The translations under genes were made by a program, and so were the position numbers. Below are positions 10,202-19,955 of a stretch of 64,000 bases of DNA, one piece after another (position 1 is the first letter of the stretch; every line of letters begins with the position of its first letter). Source of the DNA: Seiridium cupressi (taxonomy: Eukaryota; Ascomycota; Sordariomycetes; Amphisphaeriales; Sporocadaceae); the NCBI GenBank assembly GCA_036674765.1, contig JARVKI010000067.1, positions 124,001 through 188,000 on the forward strand, read 5' to 3'. A model generated the notes under the pieces. That model was not told the DNA's origin, ran no database searches, and saw only the letters and a list, made by a program, of their open reading frames with translations.

Positions 10202-12254
10202 GCGTCAAGGAGGCGATCCAGAGTCCCTACACTATTAACTATACTAAAGAAATGCTCATTATCTTCCCAATACATGGGTCAAGAACATATCTATGAGTCT
10301 TAACCGAAGTACATTGTGCGTGGGCACACTTGAAGAGCCCTGTAGTAGTTTATTCCGACCTCTTAAAATCTTTGGCAGAAGAGACTTTTCGAACTTTATC
10401 GCCACCTGAAAGAAGTCTCCGGACATGCTAACAAGCCCAACTCTTCGATACGTTTCTGGGCTCGGCATTGCTGCTACTAGTAGTAAGAACGTATCTAAGC
10501 GGTCGTCGCAGATAATCGATAGCGCGTAGAACATTGTACTTGCCGCCGGGAATTTGACCCTGTCGAGGTAAAGATCTGCGTGGATGGGACGCATGGACGC
10601 CGTTTAAGCCCTGGGGCAGGTCGCCCTCTCGAAGCACACCGTAATAAACCCACACGCAGTGGTACCAACAGACCTTCTAGTCGAAGAGAATTATTAAGAA
10701 CCCTGCCATAGGTATCACTGCCAGGCAGAGGGTATCATTAACACCTCGATAACGTTAGCAAGACCAACATCTGCTTTTTTCCGGTGGTTCCACCTTATAC
10801 CTCCCTGAGCCCAAACCTAGGACTACGACGGAGCATGATAGTCTCCAGGAGAAGTAAGCGCGGTCCCAAGTTCCCAGCATAGGTGTTGAAGGATATATTT
10901 TTCCCATACACCAGTCGAAGTATATGTATTCTAAGACTTGAGCAAAAACCCTAGCGACTCCAGAGAGTGCTGGCAGTCTATCAGCAGCTATAAACTCGCA
11001 GCTCAATCTCCTCAGCACATTCAAAATAGATGAGATCCCGTGTGGAACCAATATTCGTGACGTTAACAATCTTTTTTTGCAATATAAACCCCGAGAACAG
11101 CTCGTGTATAGCTCACATCGGTATCTTGGCCCTGGTGTCGGTGAACTTGGCCGCCTGACGACTGCTTTCTTCAACCATATTAGCAAAAGCCACGGTGCTC
11201 CCATTACAAATCTCCAGCCAACAACGGGCCAGCCTGTCAAAGCAAGTGGAGAAAACTTTTGCGCAGATAATATCGCTGATTCGCAAACACACAGGGCCAT
11301 GGCATATCTCAACCATGATGTGATCGAAATGGCTTCAGATCCGGAGATGGCGCCATCCTATCAGGAAGAGGCTGCTCGACCAGATTTCATATGGTCCGCG
11401 AGCTTTGCCATCTCAAGAAATTCAGTGGCAATCATTCCAGCGGAGCACAACGATCAATCAATCAAAATGATCCTACAAGTATCAAAGTCACTTTTTATGC
11501 GAAATATATCTGTGCTAGGCTTATGCATGCCTCAGGGTCCTGCATTCAAGGAAAGCGGTCTTGGAGGGGCAGTCAAGGCCTCTATAGCGCCACTTTTTTG
11601 ATGGTCCATTGGTCCTGGTGGTGAACCGAACCTCGCACGCCTTTGGCATCTCTCTTGCCTCCATCTCGTTCGTCTTTTATGTGTCTATGAGATTGGGCAG
11701 CTCTATACACATTCGTATCTATGTATGATCACTTACAATAATTGTACATCTGCATATATTGTGTGTAACAGTGATCTGTTATTCGAGAAATGGCCCTTGT
11801 GGTTTTCAATACTACTCCACATCATCAGTGCAGGTGGGCCAAGTTTTACGAAATCCGACCCCTGAAGATCGCCCCGCTTTCGCTGTAGTATAGCTTGGCC
11901 GTATGCAGATTGGCTAGCTGGCATCATCGAATGTAAAGTATTTGCCAAGGCGCAGTATCCTGCCACGCCTGCATGAGCGTTGGGGTATGTGGGTCCTTTT
12001 TCCGACCCTTTAGCTTTTCCGATATTCGATGGCGCCCACGGCGTATAATCCGCTTTTACGATTGAGCCGGATATTGTGAGGGGAGTGACAGCTGATGACG
12101 GACTATCTTGGCACACTGGCCCTTACCAGCAACCGAGTTTGAACGTGGGTTTATACAAATAAACCTCCGCCGATCGTCACACTGATATAGCATGATACAC
12201 GCAGAGGACGAGCATTGCCCTTGCCCATCGTACTCAGTTTGATACACACTTATA
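10202..12254. other. Gene-poor 2-kb spacer with possible relics
   Basis: No gene I can support. On the minus strand, 10259-10594 (ATG, 111 codons) has an ETYRRVGL segment reminiscent of the C-terminal parts of HET-domain proteins, too little to call. On the plus strand an open frame at 11077-11601 has no ATG until 11299 and no family match. Both could be relics. The last 200 bases are the aldolase promoter and contain GCCGGATA at about 12065. Confidence 0.4.
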
Positions 12255-13205
12255 ATGTCATCGTCAACAGTACCGCCCGGCGGGGTCTGGGCGCCCACGG
12301 TCACTTTCTTCAATAATGACACAGACACCCTGGAACTAAAGGCACAAGAGGCCTATTATGCTTACTTATCAAAGACCGGACTCGCAGGGCTGGTGGTGCT
12401 GGGAAGCAATGCGGAAACGTTTCTTCTCACCCGCGAAGAGAGGAAGACTCTACTGCAGGTGGCTCGCAAAGCGGTTGGGCCCTCATTCCCCATCATGGCC
12501 GGCGTAGGAGGACACTCGACGCGACAGGTCTTGGAGCACATCGACGATGCCGTAGAGGCCGGTGCCAACTACGCGCTTCTCTTGCCTCCGGCCTACTTCG
12601 GCAAGCAGACCACACCAGTCGTGATCGAAAACTTCTTCGATGAGGTGGCGAAGAGGAGTGCGCTGCCCATCGTCATCTACAATTTCCCCGCCGTTGTAAA
12701 CGGCATTGACCTGGATTCGGCGACTATCTCCCGCTTAGCTAAGCGACACCCAGGGAAGATCGTCGGCGTCAAGCTGACGTGCGGTGCTGTGGCCAAGATC
12801 ACTCGGTTGGCGGCAGAGCTGCCGGCGGATCAATTCGCCATTTACGCTGGACAATCCGACTTCCTCATTGGCGGCTTGGCTTCGGGCGGTTCGGGCACCA
12901 TCGCAGGGTTTGCGAACGTGTTTCCCAAGACTATTGTGCAGATATACAATCTTTACACGCAGGGGAATACTAAAGAGGCATTAGAGCTACACAAGAAGGC
13001 TGCGCTTGCTGAGCAACCATGCAAGGCAGGCGTCGCAGCCGTCAAGTATGCTGTGTCCATCAGTACAGCTAAGTATGCGGGCATCGAAGGAGCCGGAGCC
13101 ATCCTTAAGCCTCGGCACCCTTATGTCGAAGTGTCTGAGGCTGCGAAGACAGATATTGAGAAACTCACTTCTCCTTTGGTGGAGATTGAGGCAAGCTTCG
13201 GGTGA
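12255..13205 (+). CDS. DapA-family 2-keto-3-deoxy-sugar-acid aldolase or dehydratase
   Basis: Single exon, 316 aa, a (beta/alpha)8 barrel of the dihydrodipicolinate synthase family. Family enzymes form a Schiff base with a 2-keto acid and then cleave or dehydrate it. Tyr142 (VIYNFP) and the Schiff-base Lys173 (VGVKLT) are present; the usual GTTGE loop is GSNAE (50-54). The sequence pattern (GLVVLGSNAE, YALLLPPAYF, VGVKLTCG) is closest to the eukaryotic 4-hydroxy-2-oxoglutarate aldolase and fungal L-threo-3-deoxy-hexulosonate aldolase (LGA1/GaaC) branch, so an aldolase yielding pyruvate is my first choice. A 5-dehydro-4-deoxyglucarate dehydratase is the alternative. It opens the cluster that also holds a glucarate-dehydratase-like enzyme, whose expected product is a 2-keto-3-deoxy aldarate and so a plausible substrate. 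No targeting signal is evident. Confidence 0.85.
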   Translation: MSSSTVPPGGVWAPTVTFFNNDTDTLELKAQEAYYAYLSKTGLAGLVVLGSNAETFLLTREERKTLLQVARKAVGPSFPIMAGVGGHSTRQVLEHIDDAVEAGANYALLLPPAYFGKQTTPVVIENFFDEVAKRSALPIVIYNFPAVVNGIDLDSATISRLAKRHPGKIVGVKLTCGAVAKITRLAAELPADQFAIYAGQSDFLIGGLASGGSGTIAGFANVFPKTIVQIYNLYTQGNTKEALELHKKAALAEQPCKAGVAAVKYAVSISTAKYAGIEGAGAILKPRHPYVEVSEAAKTDIEKLTSPLVEIEASFG

Positions 13206-13684
13206 GGCTAGTTATTCTCTATCCATGTTCAACTAGAAATACAGATTCAATTGGCTATTCCTGTAGCATCCGTACAGAACATGCGTGGCATCGCTAGACC
13301 AAGGAGACTACGGATGGATGCCAATCTCTAAAAACTCGAACAGCCCATTGATGTCCAATGCAATCCCTACGATATATGCGTCCCCCAGAAGTATCTCTAT
13401 TACGACATATTGACATAATGACATTATTGATGGGTGAGTGGTGTTTTAACATTATCTCATCATTGGAAAGACTGAGTGGTAGCAAGTGGATCGCGTAAGC
13501 TGGATACGAGGCTAATTTTCATTCATTGTCCTTCAAGGGAAACATATTTTTCGCTCCACCAGCGCTATTCGTAAAGAGGATGGCATGTCTCAGCTGCTCC
13601 GAATCATAATTTCATTACCATGCGCTTCCAAACTCGTGGCCCAATAGGGCATTCCTGTGCTATGCCCGCACTCGATCCCGATGG
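13206..13684. other. Convergent intergenic spacer
   Basis: Lies between the 3' ends of the aldolase and transporter genes. No further feature recognised. Confidence 0.5.
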
Positions 13685-15512
13685 TTATAGCACATACTTG
13701 AACAGTGGCGAAGAGTCTCCCAAATCCATCAGCTCACTCTCGCTATATTTGAGCCGCACCTCATCCTCCGTCATCTCGGCCTTCTTTGCGTTTCCTTTCT
13801 TGTAGGTCCATTCCAGCACGAGCGCCATGATCATTCCCGTGACACCCAGGGCCAGACCAAGTCCGAAGCCAGTGTGATACTTGGGCTTCTCGGCGTCGAT
13901 ATACATGAAGCTACCCAGGATACCGCCAGTGTTGCCAACGCAGTTGTTGAACGCGATAGCCATGGCTCTTCGTGACTCGGGAGCAATATTGTTTGCGTTC
14001 CAAGCCGACGCGGCCGGCTGGATAGGATAGATACCGATACAGACCACGACGACGGCGAAGTACGCTAATCCGCGTTGCGTTGAAAGAGCACCGTCCAGTC
14101 CGAGGAAAATCGCGTATCCAATGGCGACGATGATCATTGGTGCCACTACAAACGGCATCCGCCAGTAGTATCGGTCGGAGATCTTGGCGAAGATGATAGC
14201 CGAAATTGCGGCTGCGACATATGGAGGCGCAGAAGTCAACTGAGCTGCGGTATCGCCGAATCCCATGGCTTGGGTAATGGTGGGAAGAGTAAATTTGGTG
14301 CCTAGATGAAGTTGGTAAGCTAATTCCAGTGGACCTATGAAGTGTGTCTTAGGGCTTACCATAAGAAAGTGATGCTTGGACAAATAGGAAATATGATTGT
14401 GCATATATTCTCTTGTTCGTCAAGACAGCCTTGAGATCCTTCCAGCGGAAGCCCTGTTCTTCGCGGAATTTGCCGCCCTGCTTGACGAACATTGACAACT
14501 CCAGGTATCGGATCTCATCAGGCTGTAGCCATTTCGTCGACAGAGCTGGTGAGTCAATCAGAAGGAAGAAACAGGCGACGCCAATGAAGAAGGTTGCAAT
14601 TCCCTCCAAAATGAAAATCCATCGCCATCCCTCATATCCACCGACCCCGTCCATTTCCGCAATTCCAGCGGCAAGCAGACCAGAAAATGCACCAGAGAGG
14701 GCGCTAGCACAGTAGAAGCAAGAGATTCGGACCGCGAGGTCCTTGGGCATATACCAATATGAGCACAGGTAAATTGCAGCCGGGAAGAATCCAGCCCTAT
14801 TGGTTCGATCGTCAGTGACGGCCAAACAGGGTATACCGTAACACTCACTCGAAGATACCAAGCAGGATGCGGGTAACCATGAGACCACCGAAGTTTTGGA
14901 CCAGCCCAGTGCATGCCATTACGATACCCCAACCAGTAGTGATTATACCGAGGTAGACTGATGGGCGCTTGAACTTCTTCAACAGGATATTGCTGGGGAC
15001 CTCGAGTAGGACGTAAGGGACGAAGACTATGTTGAAGGAAATATGTTAGTGCGAGTTTCAACATGACATATAATCAAGTACTGGGGAATAGAACCAGGAT
15101 TGTTGTGACGTGTGAGCACTCACAGATTGCTAATATCGTATTATACTGTACCCCCGACATTCCCAAGTCTGTAACCATCCCCTCGATTTTGGCATTACCA
15201 ATGTTGGCGCGGTCGATGTGGCACATCAGGTACAGGAGCGACAGCATTGGAACGAGCCGTAAGTCGACCTGTGCTGATAGTCAGTCTTGGCTGTCTTGGT
15301 GCATGCGCGACACAAATCATTACCTTGCGAGTCGTTCTCTTCCGCTGTTCCTCGGTATAATTGTTGTAGAAGTCCAGGTCTTCACCCTCCAGTCCCAAGA
15401 CGCGGAAGGTGTCTACCTGGACAACAACCGGTGCTTCTTCTATGTTGTTCACATGGTCGTGCGACACCTTGAGGTCAAGGCCATGGTGCTCTGCCGATGA
15501 CTTGCGAGACAT
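13685..15512 (-). CDS. MFS transporter, anion:cation symporter (Dal5/ACS) type
   Basis: Five exons on the minus strand: 15512-15324, 15268-15124, 15026-14849, 14796-14360, 14301-13685; 521 aa. All four introns (52-97 nt) have GT/AG ends and the phases join cleanly. A cytosolic N-tail of about 63 aa precedes a 12-helix major facilitator core in the plasma membrane. Family marks are VDLRLVPMLSLLYLMCHIDRAN before helix 1, the FEAGFFPA segment, GWRWIFILEG, and the second half beginning FTLPTITQAMGFG. This is the allantoate-permease/anion:cation symporter family, which moves small organic anions with protons. Bacterial glucarate and galactarate importers (GudP/GarP) belong to the same family. It shares a 631-bp divergent promoter with the dehydratase, which supports uptake of the dehydratase substrate. 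Substrate is inferred, not shown. Confidence 0.88.
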
Positions 15513-16143
15513 GGTGAAGGTGCAATGAATAGGACAGAGAGTTTCGAGAGGAAATCTCTGTGTGAGAGGAGTTATCAGATCCAAAGTCCGAGAGGCCCGA
15601 GTCAGATTTTATATTATAGTGCTCTCGACCAAGTGTTTCCTTGGCGACCATTTCCCACTGCTGTAGGCTCTTCTTTTCCCCCAGACGCTATCCTCCAGAC
15701 CCACGTCCCCAGAAACAGCCTCCAGTGTTGCAGGGCCCCATATCCGATACGCATTCTGCCATGCCCCAAACGACATCAGCCGACCGCTCTCCACTTCCCC
15801 GCACGGCCATCAACACCGATGGCCTCAGCATTGGGGATCTTTCCTTCATCATTAAAGGGGGTTGGGATGCTTTTCCGATGATTAGAAATCCGCGGAGGGG
15901 TCATAAGAATACGGTCTCTTTTCCGTTAAGCATTACCCCGGTTTGATTAGCGGGGTGTGCAGCAACGTAATGCCGGTACTTCGCGCTGGGTTGGTATGAT
16001 AATCGGAATTATTGGCGGATTAGCCGGTATAATAAGGTTTGCTAGTAGATGTATGCTATATTACACTGGACCCGGAGTTTGCGGTGGTATACGGGTCTTT
16101 TCGTAAACAGGGACCCCGAAGACCATATTCAGCAAAAGTCACC
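15513..16143. promoter_or_regulatory. Divergent promoter of the transporter and dehydratase genes
   Basis: A 631-bp region between two diverging starts. It is rich in CGG/CCG triplets on the dehydratase side: an everted repeat at 15935-15956, GCCGGTA at 15972-15978 and again at 16023-16029, and spaced CGG triplets between about 16003 and 16027. Such triplets are the core of sites for fungal Zn2Cys6 activators, so coordinate induction is likely. The regulator itself is not in the window. Confidence 0.55.
15935..15956. promoter_or_regulatory. Everted repeat ACCCCG-N10-CGGGGT
   Basis: Perfect 6-bp arms around ten bases, giving CCG-N10-CGG, about 190 bp before the dehydratase ATG and 420 bp before the transporter ATG. 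It fits a dimeric Zn2Cys6 binding site; function is inferred. Confidence 0.45.
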
Positions 16144-17433
16144 ATGTCGAGAACCACAACGATCAGAGATATCATCATCACGCCAGTAGCATTTCATGAT
16201 ATGCCGCTACTGAATAGCGTGGGTGTGCATGAACCATTCGCACTCCGTAGCATTATAGAAATCACCACGGACAGTGGCGTGTATGGTCTCGGCGAGTCTT
16301 ACGGCGATGATGCCCATTTGGAACGCCTGGGCCGTGCGGCCAAAGCAATCAGAGCAATAAAACCGTCGGTCCATCACCTGAATATGATCTACAAAGCCTG
16401 CGCCGACTCTCTCGTTGCCAGCGACACCCACGGTGGCGATGGTATGGCTGGGATGGTCACTACAGCGTCCACGGCTGATAAGGTCTTCAGTCCTTTCGAA
16501 GTCGCATGTCTCGACATCCAGGGCAAGCTTGCGGGAGTACCCGTTAGTGATCTCCTGGGTGGTCGTGTGAGAGATTCAGTGCCGTACTCTGCGTACCTGT
16601 TTTACAAATGGGCTGGACACCCTGGCGAGCCAGACGATGAGTACGGAGCAGCGCTAGACCCTGAAGGCCTGGTTAAACAGGCGAAAAAGATCATTGATGA
16701 ATACGGATTTACGGCGATTAAGCTCAAAGGCGGCGTCTTTGAGCCCGCTCAGGAGGTCGCGGCCATCAAAGCCTTACATGCTGCCTTTCCCGGCTTACCA
16801 TTGCGTCTGGACCCAAATGCCGCATGGACGGTGGAAACTTCCAAATGGGTAGCGAAGGAGCTCGCTGGCATCGTCGAGTACTTGGAAGACCCGGCGGGCG
16901 GGATCGATGGGATGGCTGCTGTTGCCAATAGTGAAGAAACTACGATGCCTCTTGCGACGAATATGGCCGTGGTGGCTTTTAGCCATTTGGCTGAATCGAT
17001 TGCGCAAAATGCTGTGCAGGTCGTGCTATCGGATCACCACTTCTGGGGAGGTCTGCGAAGGTCACAAGTGCTGGCAGGTATCTGCCATACATGGGGGATG
17101 CGCTTGAGTATGCACTCGAACAGTCACTTAGGTATTTCACTGGCCGCCATGACACACCTGGCAGGTGCGACGCCAAATTTAGACTACGCCTGCGACACGC
17201 ACTGGCCATGGAAGCGACAAGATGAGGATGTTATTGCGGACGGCGCCCTGAAGTGGGTCGCCGGGGGTGCAGTTGAAGTACCGCAGGCCCCTGGCTTAGG
17301 TGTGGAACTTGATAGAGAGAAGCTCGCGAAACTGCATGCACAGTACCTTGAGTGCGGGTTGAGGAAGCGAGACGACACAACGTATATGCAAAAGTTCCAG
17401 CCTGACTTCTCAGCTGAAATCCCCAAGTGGTGA
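16144..17433 (+). CDS. Glucarate-dehydratase-like enolase-superfamily enzyme
   Basis: Single exon, 429 aa from the ATG at 16144, which places the family N-terminus (ITPVAFHD) correctly; the upstream open part has no similarity. Glucarate dehydratases remove water from D-glucarate (often L-idarate too) to give 5-keto-4-deoxy-glucarate, using Mg2+. The superfamily machinery is visible: KxK as Lys193/Lys195 (IKLKGG), metal ligands Asp223 (LDPNAAW) and Glu248 (YLEDP), Asn273 (ATNM), and His324 in HSNSH. The order LKGGV, LDPNxAW, EDP, ATNM, DPHFW-like SDHHFW, HSNxH and DTHWxW is that of the GudD subgroup, not of L-galactonate or L-rhamnonate dehydratases. The family metal ligand triad therefore appears complete. 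Neighbours (ACS transporter, DapA-type lyase, AKR) support an aldarate pathway. The exact aldarate (glucarate, galactarate or another) cannot be read from sequence. Confidence 0.88.
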   Translation: MSRTTTIRDIIITPVAFHDMPLLNSVGVHEPFALRSIIEITTDSGVYGLGESYGDDAHLERLGRAAKAIRAIKPSVHHLNMIYKACADSLVASDTHGGDGMAGMVTTASTADKVFSPFEVACLDIQGKLAGVPVSDLLGGRVRDSVPYSAYLFYKWAGHPGEPDDEYGAALDPEGLVKQAKKIIDEYGFTAIKLKGGVFEPAQEVAAIKALHAAFPGLPLRLDPNAAWTVETSKWVAKELAGIVEYLEDPAGGIDGMAAVANSEETTMPLATNMAVVAFSHLAESIAQNAVQVVLSDHHFWGGLRRSQVLAGICHTWGMRLSMHSNSHLGISLAAMTHLAGATPNLDYACDTHWPWKRQDEDVIADGALKWVAGGAVEVPQAPGLGVELDREKLAKLHAQYLECGLRKRDDTTYMQKFQPDFSAEIPKW

Positions 17434-18383
17434 GCATGAGAAGATCATTGCTTCATTGCATTTGATGACATAGAACAGATATTGTAAAGTTCAATTAAGA
17501 GTGTTTAAAGTGTTTACAAGGTAGTGATTTAGTTACTATTAATTCGGACTAACACTAGTCCGGATGCAAGGGTCCTGTATCTTATTAAGAAGTATATTGT
17601 TGCTGCACGGAGAAAGGAGAAAACTATAATCTAAACTAATGAAATAGAGTTTTATAAGACTGTCAAATTCTAAGGCCTGATATAAATAATATCTAACACT
17701 TACGTGTTAGCGGTATTTTTGGCAGTTGGCATTGCGACATTCAGCACTGTCTAGCCTAGCCTATGTAGTTGTTGTTCTTTCAATCTTCAGCCATCGCGTA
17801 ATGCGGACCGTCAATCAGTCTTGATACGACCAAGGATAGTCATAACAAGTAACATCAATTGCTAGAACTCAGTCGGCAGTTATGGCGAAGATCACTATCA
17901 ACGCAGCATGGTTCGCGGCGTGTTCTCCACATAATACAAACAAAACATGGTCTCGGGATTGGGAGTCTACAGCCAGCAGCGAGCAGAATTCCCAAACCAT
18001 AAGACTATGTATGGTACGGCCAAGGTTCAAGGAACTGATCCTTGGTTGTCCAATTCTTCCCCTCCATCATAACGGTATATGCTCGGCCATTGCAGACTAG
18101 ACGACCCCCTCACGGCATTCTCTCCGATGCGGGTACTAGCTGAGCTTGGCTAATCGGATAAGTATCCGTACTCACGAGCCCTGCCATCGGAAACAACTTC
18201 CCTGGCGTGCACTTCAACTGGGAATGTCAATGCGAGTTGATAGAAAATAATCGTAAACACGTCACATCTCAATTGCAATTCAGGACGCAGCAAGTCGAGC
18301 ATATTCAATCAAGAGTCTCATATCCTGGCCATCCTTGAAATCAGAAAAAAGTGGCTTTGCGAACACTGTTGGGCAAATCCAAG
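17434..18383. other. Intergenic, AKR promoter side
   Basis: Left part is A/T-rich (about 17460-17700). A 72-codon open frame at 17882-18100 matches nothing. The region holds the CGG-N8-CCG palindrome listed below. Confidence 0.5.
18155..18168. promoter_or_regulatory. Palindrome CGGATA-AG-TATCCG
   Basis: Six-base inverted arms with two central bases give CGG-N8-CCG, a typical layout for a Zn2Cys6 dimer, 216 bp before the AKR ATG. It may tie this gene to the same control as the dehydratase; inference only. Confidence 0.45.
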
Positions 18384-19428
18384 ATGGCTGCGACAAAGAA
18401 CCGCCTTATCCTAGGCACCATGACCATTGGGCCCGACGAGAAGCTTGGCGCCCGGATAACCGACATTGAAGTCTACAAGAAGGCTCTGTCTTACTTCGGC
18501 TCAAAGGGGTACCGCGAGGTTGACACGGCGCAACTCTACATTGGCGGACAGCAGGAGGCATTCACGCGAGAGGCACTCGCCGGTCTTCCAGACCTCAGCT
18601 TTGACGTCGCTTCCAAGGTGTACCCGAAGCAGCCGGGTGACCATGCGTCGGAGAAGCTGGGCAAAGCCTGGGATGAGAGCTTGAAGAACCTCAACATTAG
18701 CAAACCGGACATCTTCTATCTGCATGCGCCGGATCGTAGCGTGCCATACGAGCAGACGCTCGAGGCTGCGGATAAATTGTATCGTGAGGGTAAGTTCAAG
18801 CAATTGGGCTTGAGCAATTATGCGTCCTGGGAGGTCGCAGAGATAGTGGGAATCTGCGAGAGAAGGGGGTTCGTGAAGCCGAAGGTGTACCAGGGGATGT
18901 ATAATGCTATCAGTAAGTCGGCAGATGACGTATGCCGAGAAGGACGACTAATAATACAACTCTCCAGCACGAGCCGTGGAGTCCGAACTGCTTCCAGCCC
19001 TACGAAAGTTCGGTATTTCGTTCATCGCCTATAACCCACTTGCGGCGGGTCTATTTTCAGGCAAGTATACAACTCTAGAGACGCCATCAGATGGCCGCTT
19101 TAGCTCGTCAAGTAGCATTGGCAAGATGTACCAAGATCGGTTCTTGAAGCAGTCAAACCTAGATGCCCTCGCAATCGTGGAGCCTGTATCAAAGAAACAC
19201 GACATCCCGCTGATCGAGGTTGCACTAAGATGGATCATCCATCACAGTCAACTAAAGCCAGCAACTAAGGGTGGCGAAGATGGTCTATTGCTAGGGTTCA
19301 GCTCGTACGACCAGCTGGTGCAAAACGTGGAGGCGGCGGAGAAGGGGCCACTTCCAGATGAGGTGGTTCAATCACTCGACGAAGCGTGGGTGAAGGCAAG
19401 AGGCGATGCACCAACTTACTGGCGATGA
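18384..19428 (+). CDS. Aldo-keto reductase, AKR7 (aflatoxin aldehyde reductase) type
   Basis: Exons 18384-18912 and 18968-19428, 329 aa; the 55-nt intron (GTAAGT...CTCCAG) joins NAI to TRAVESELL in phase. A frame extension to 18351 has only a GTG start, so the ATG is preferred. NADPH-dependent reduction of aldehydes in the cytosol. The catalytic set is recognisable: Asp and Tyr in VDTAQLY, Lys in VASKVYP, His in YLHAPDRS. The family pattern LGTMTxG at the start, GLSNYASWEV and the C-terminal DAPTYWR-like end match AKR7. AKR7 enzymes reduce succinic semialdehyde and other carboxylated aldehydes, so tartronate semialdehyde is a reasonable candidate substrate in this cluster. An unrelated detoxification role is possible, since the gene sits 950 bp from the dehydratase. 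Confidence 0.88.
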
Positions 19429-19955
19429 TGGACCGTCAATAAAAGTTTCGCGGGTCTATACCTCGCGTATGACCAACATATCAATATAAAGAATAATAGC
19501 TGTTCATCCATTCGCAATCCTTCGTCTCTGAACAACCAGTTCAGAATTTGAATACAGAGTTGTGTTGAAAAGTACGATGGAGAATGTCACTCAAATATCT
19601 GGCTCGCCCTTGCATCAATCTGCAATACGAGTGATAACGCGGGTTCTTAGCTAGCTCTAAATAATTATATTTATTATTTGTTTTGATAAGAAAAAGTGAT
19701 TCCGGTCGCCGAGGAATCCGTGGCCGATCTGCTTGTATATGATGAACCTATGGTATTTGCACGGGGGTTCCTTAGCTTTCCCCACTCGATTGGCTTTTCC
19801 CTCGACGTCCGAGGCCCGAATTCCCAATTGTTGACTAGGGGCACCTCGGCAAGCTTTTAGGAAAGTCCCATGCCAATATTTATCTTCGAAGCCGGTTTTC
19901 AAAAACGCCAACTGCCATCCCCATCTGCGACGACATCGGAACCTAGCATTCCAAG
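19429..19955. other. Intergenic, no gene seen
   Basis: Between the AKR 3' end and TSC13. A/T-rich near 19660-19690; no feature recognised. Confidence 0.5.

Noticed and set aside
10755..11312. 185-codon minus-strand open frame
   Set aside because: No family resemblance, Cys/Trp/Arg-rich composition typical of random frames, and overlapped by frames on the other strand.
16039..16143. N-terminal extension of the glucarate-dehydratase-like protein
   Set aside because: It starts without an ATG and shows no similarity to the family; Met at 16144 is correct.
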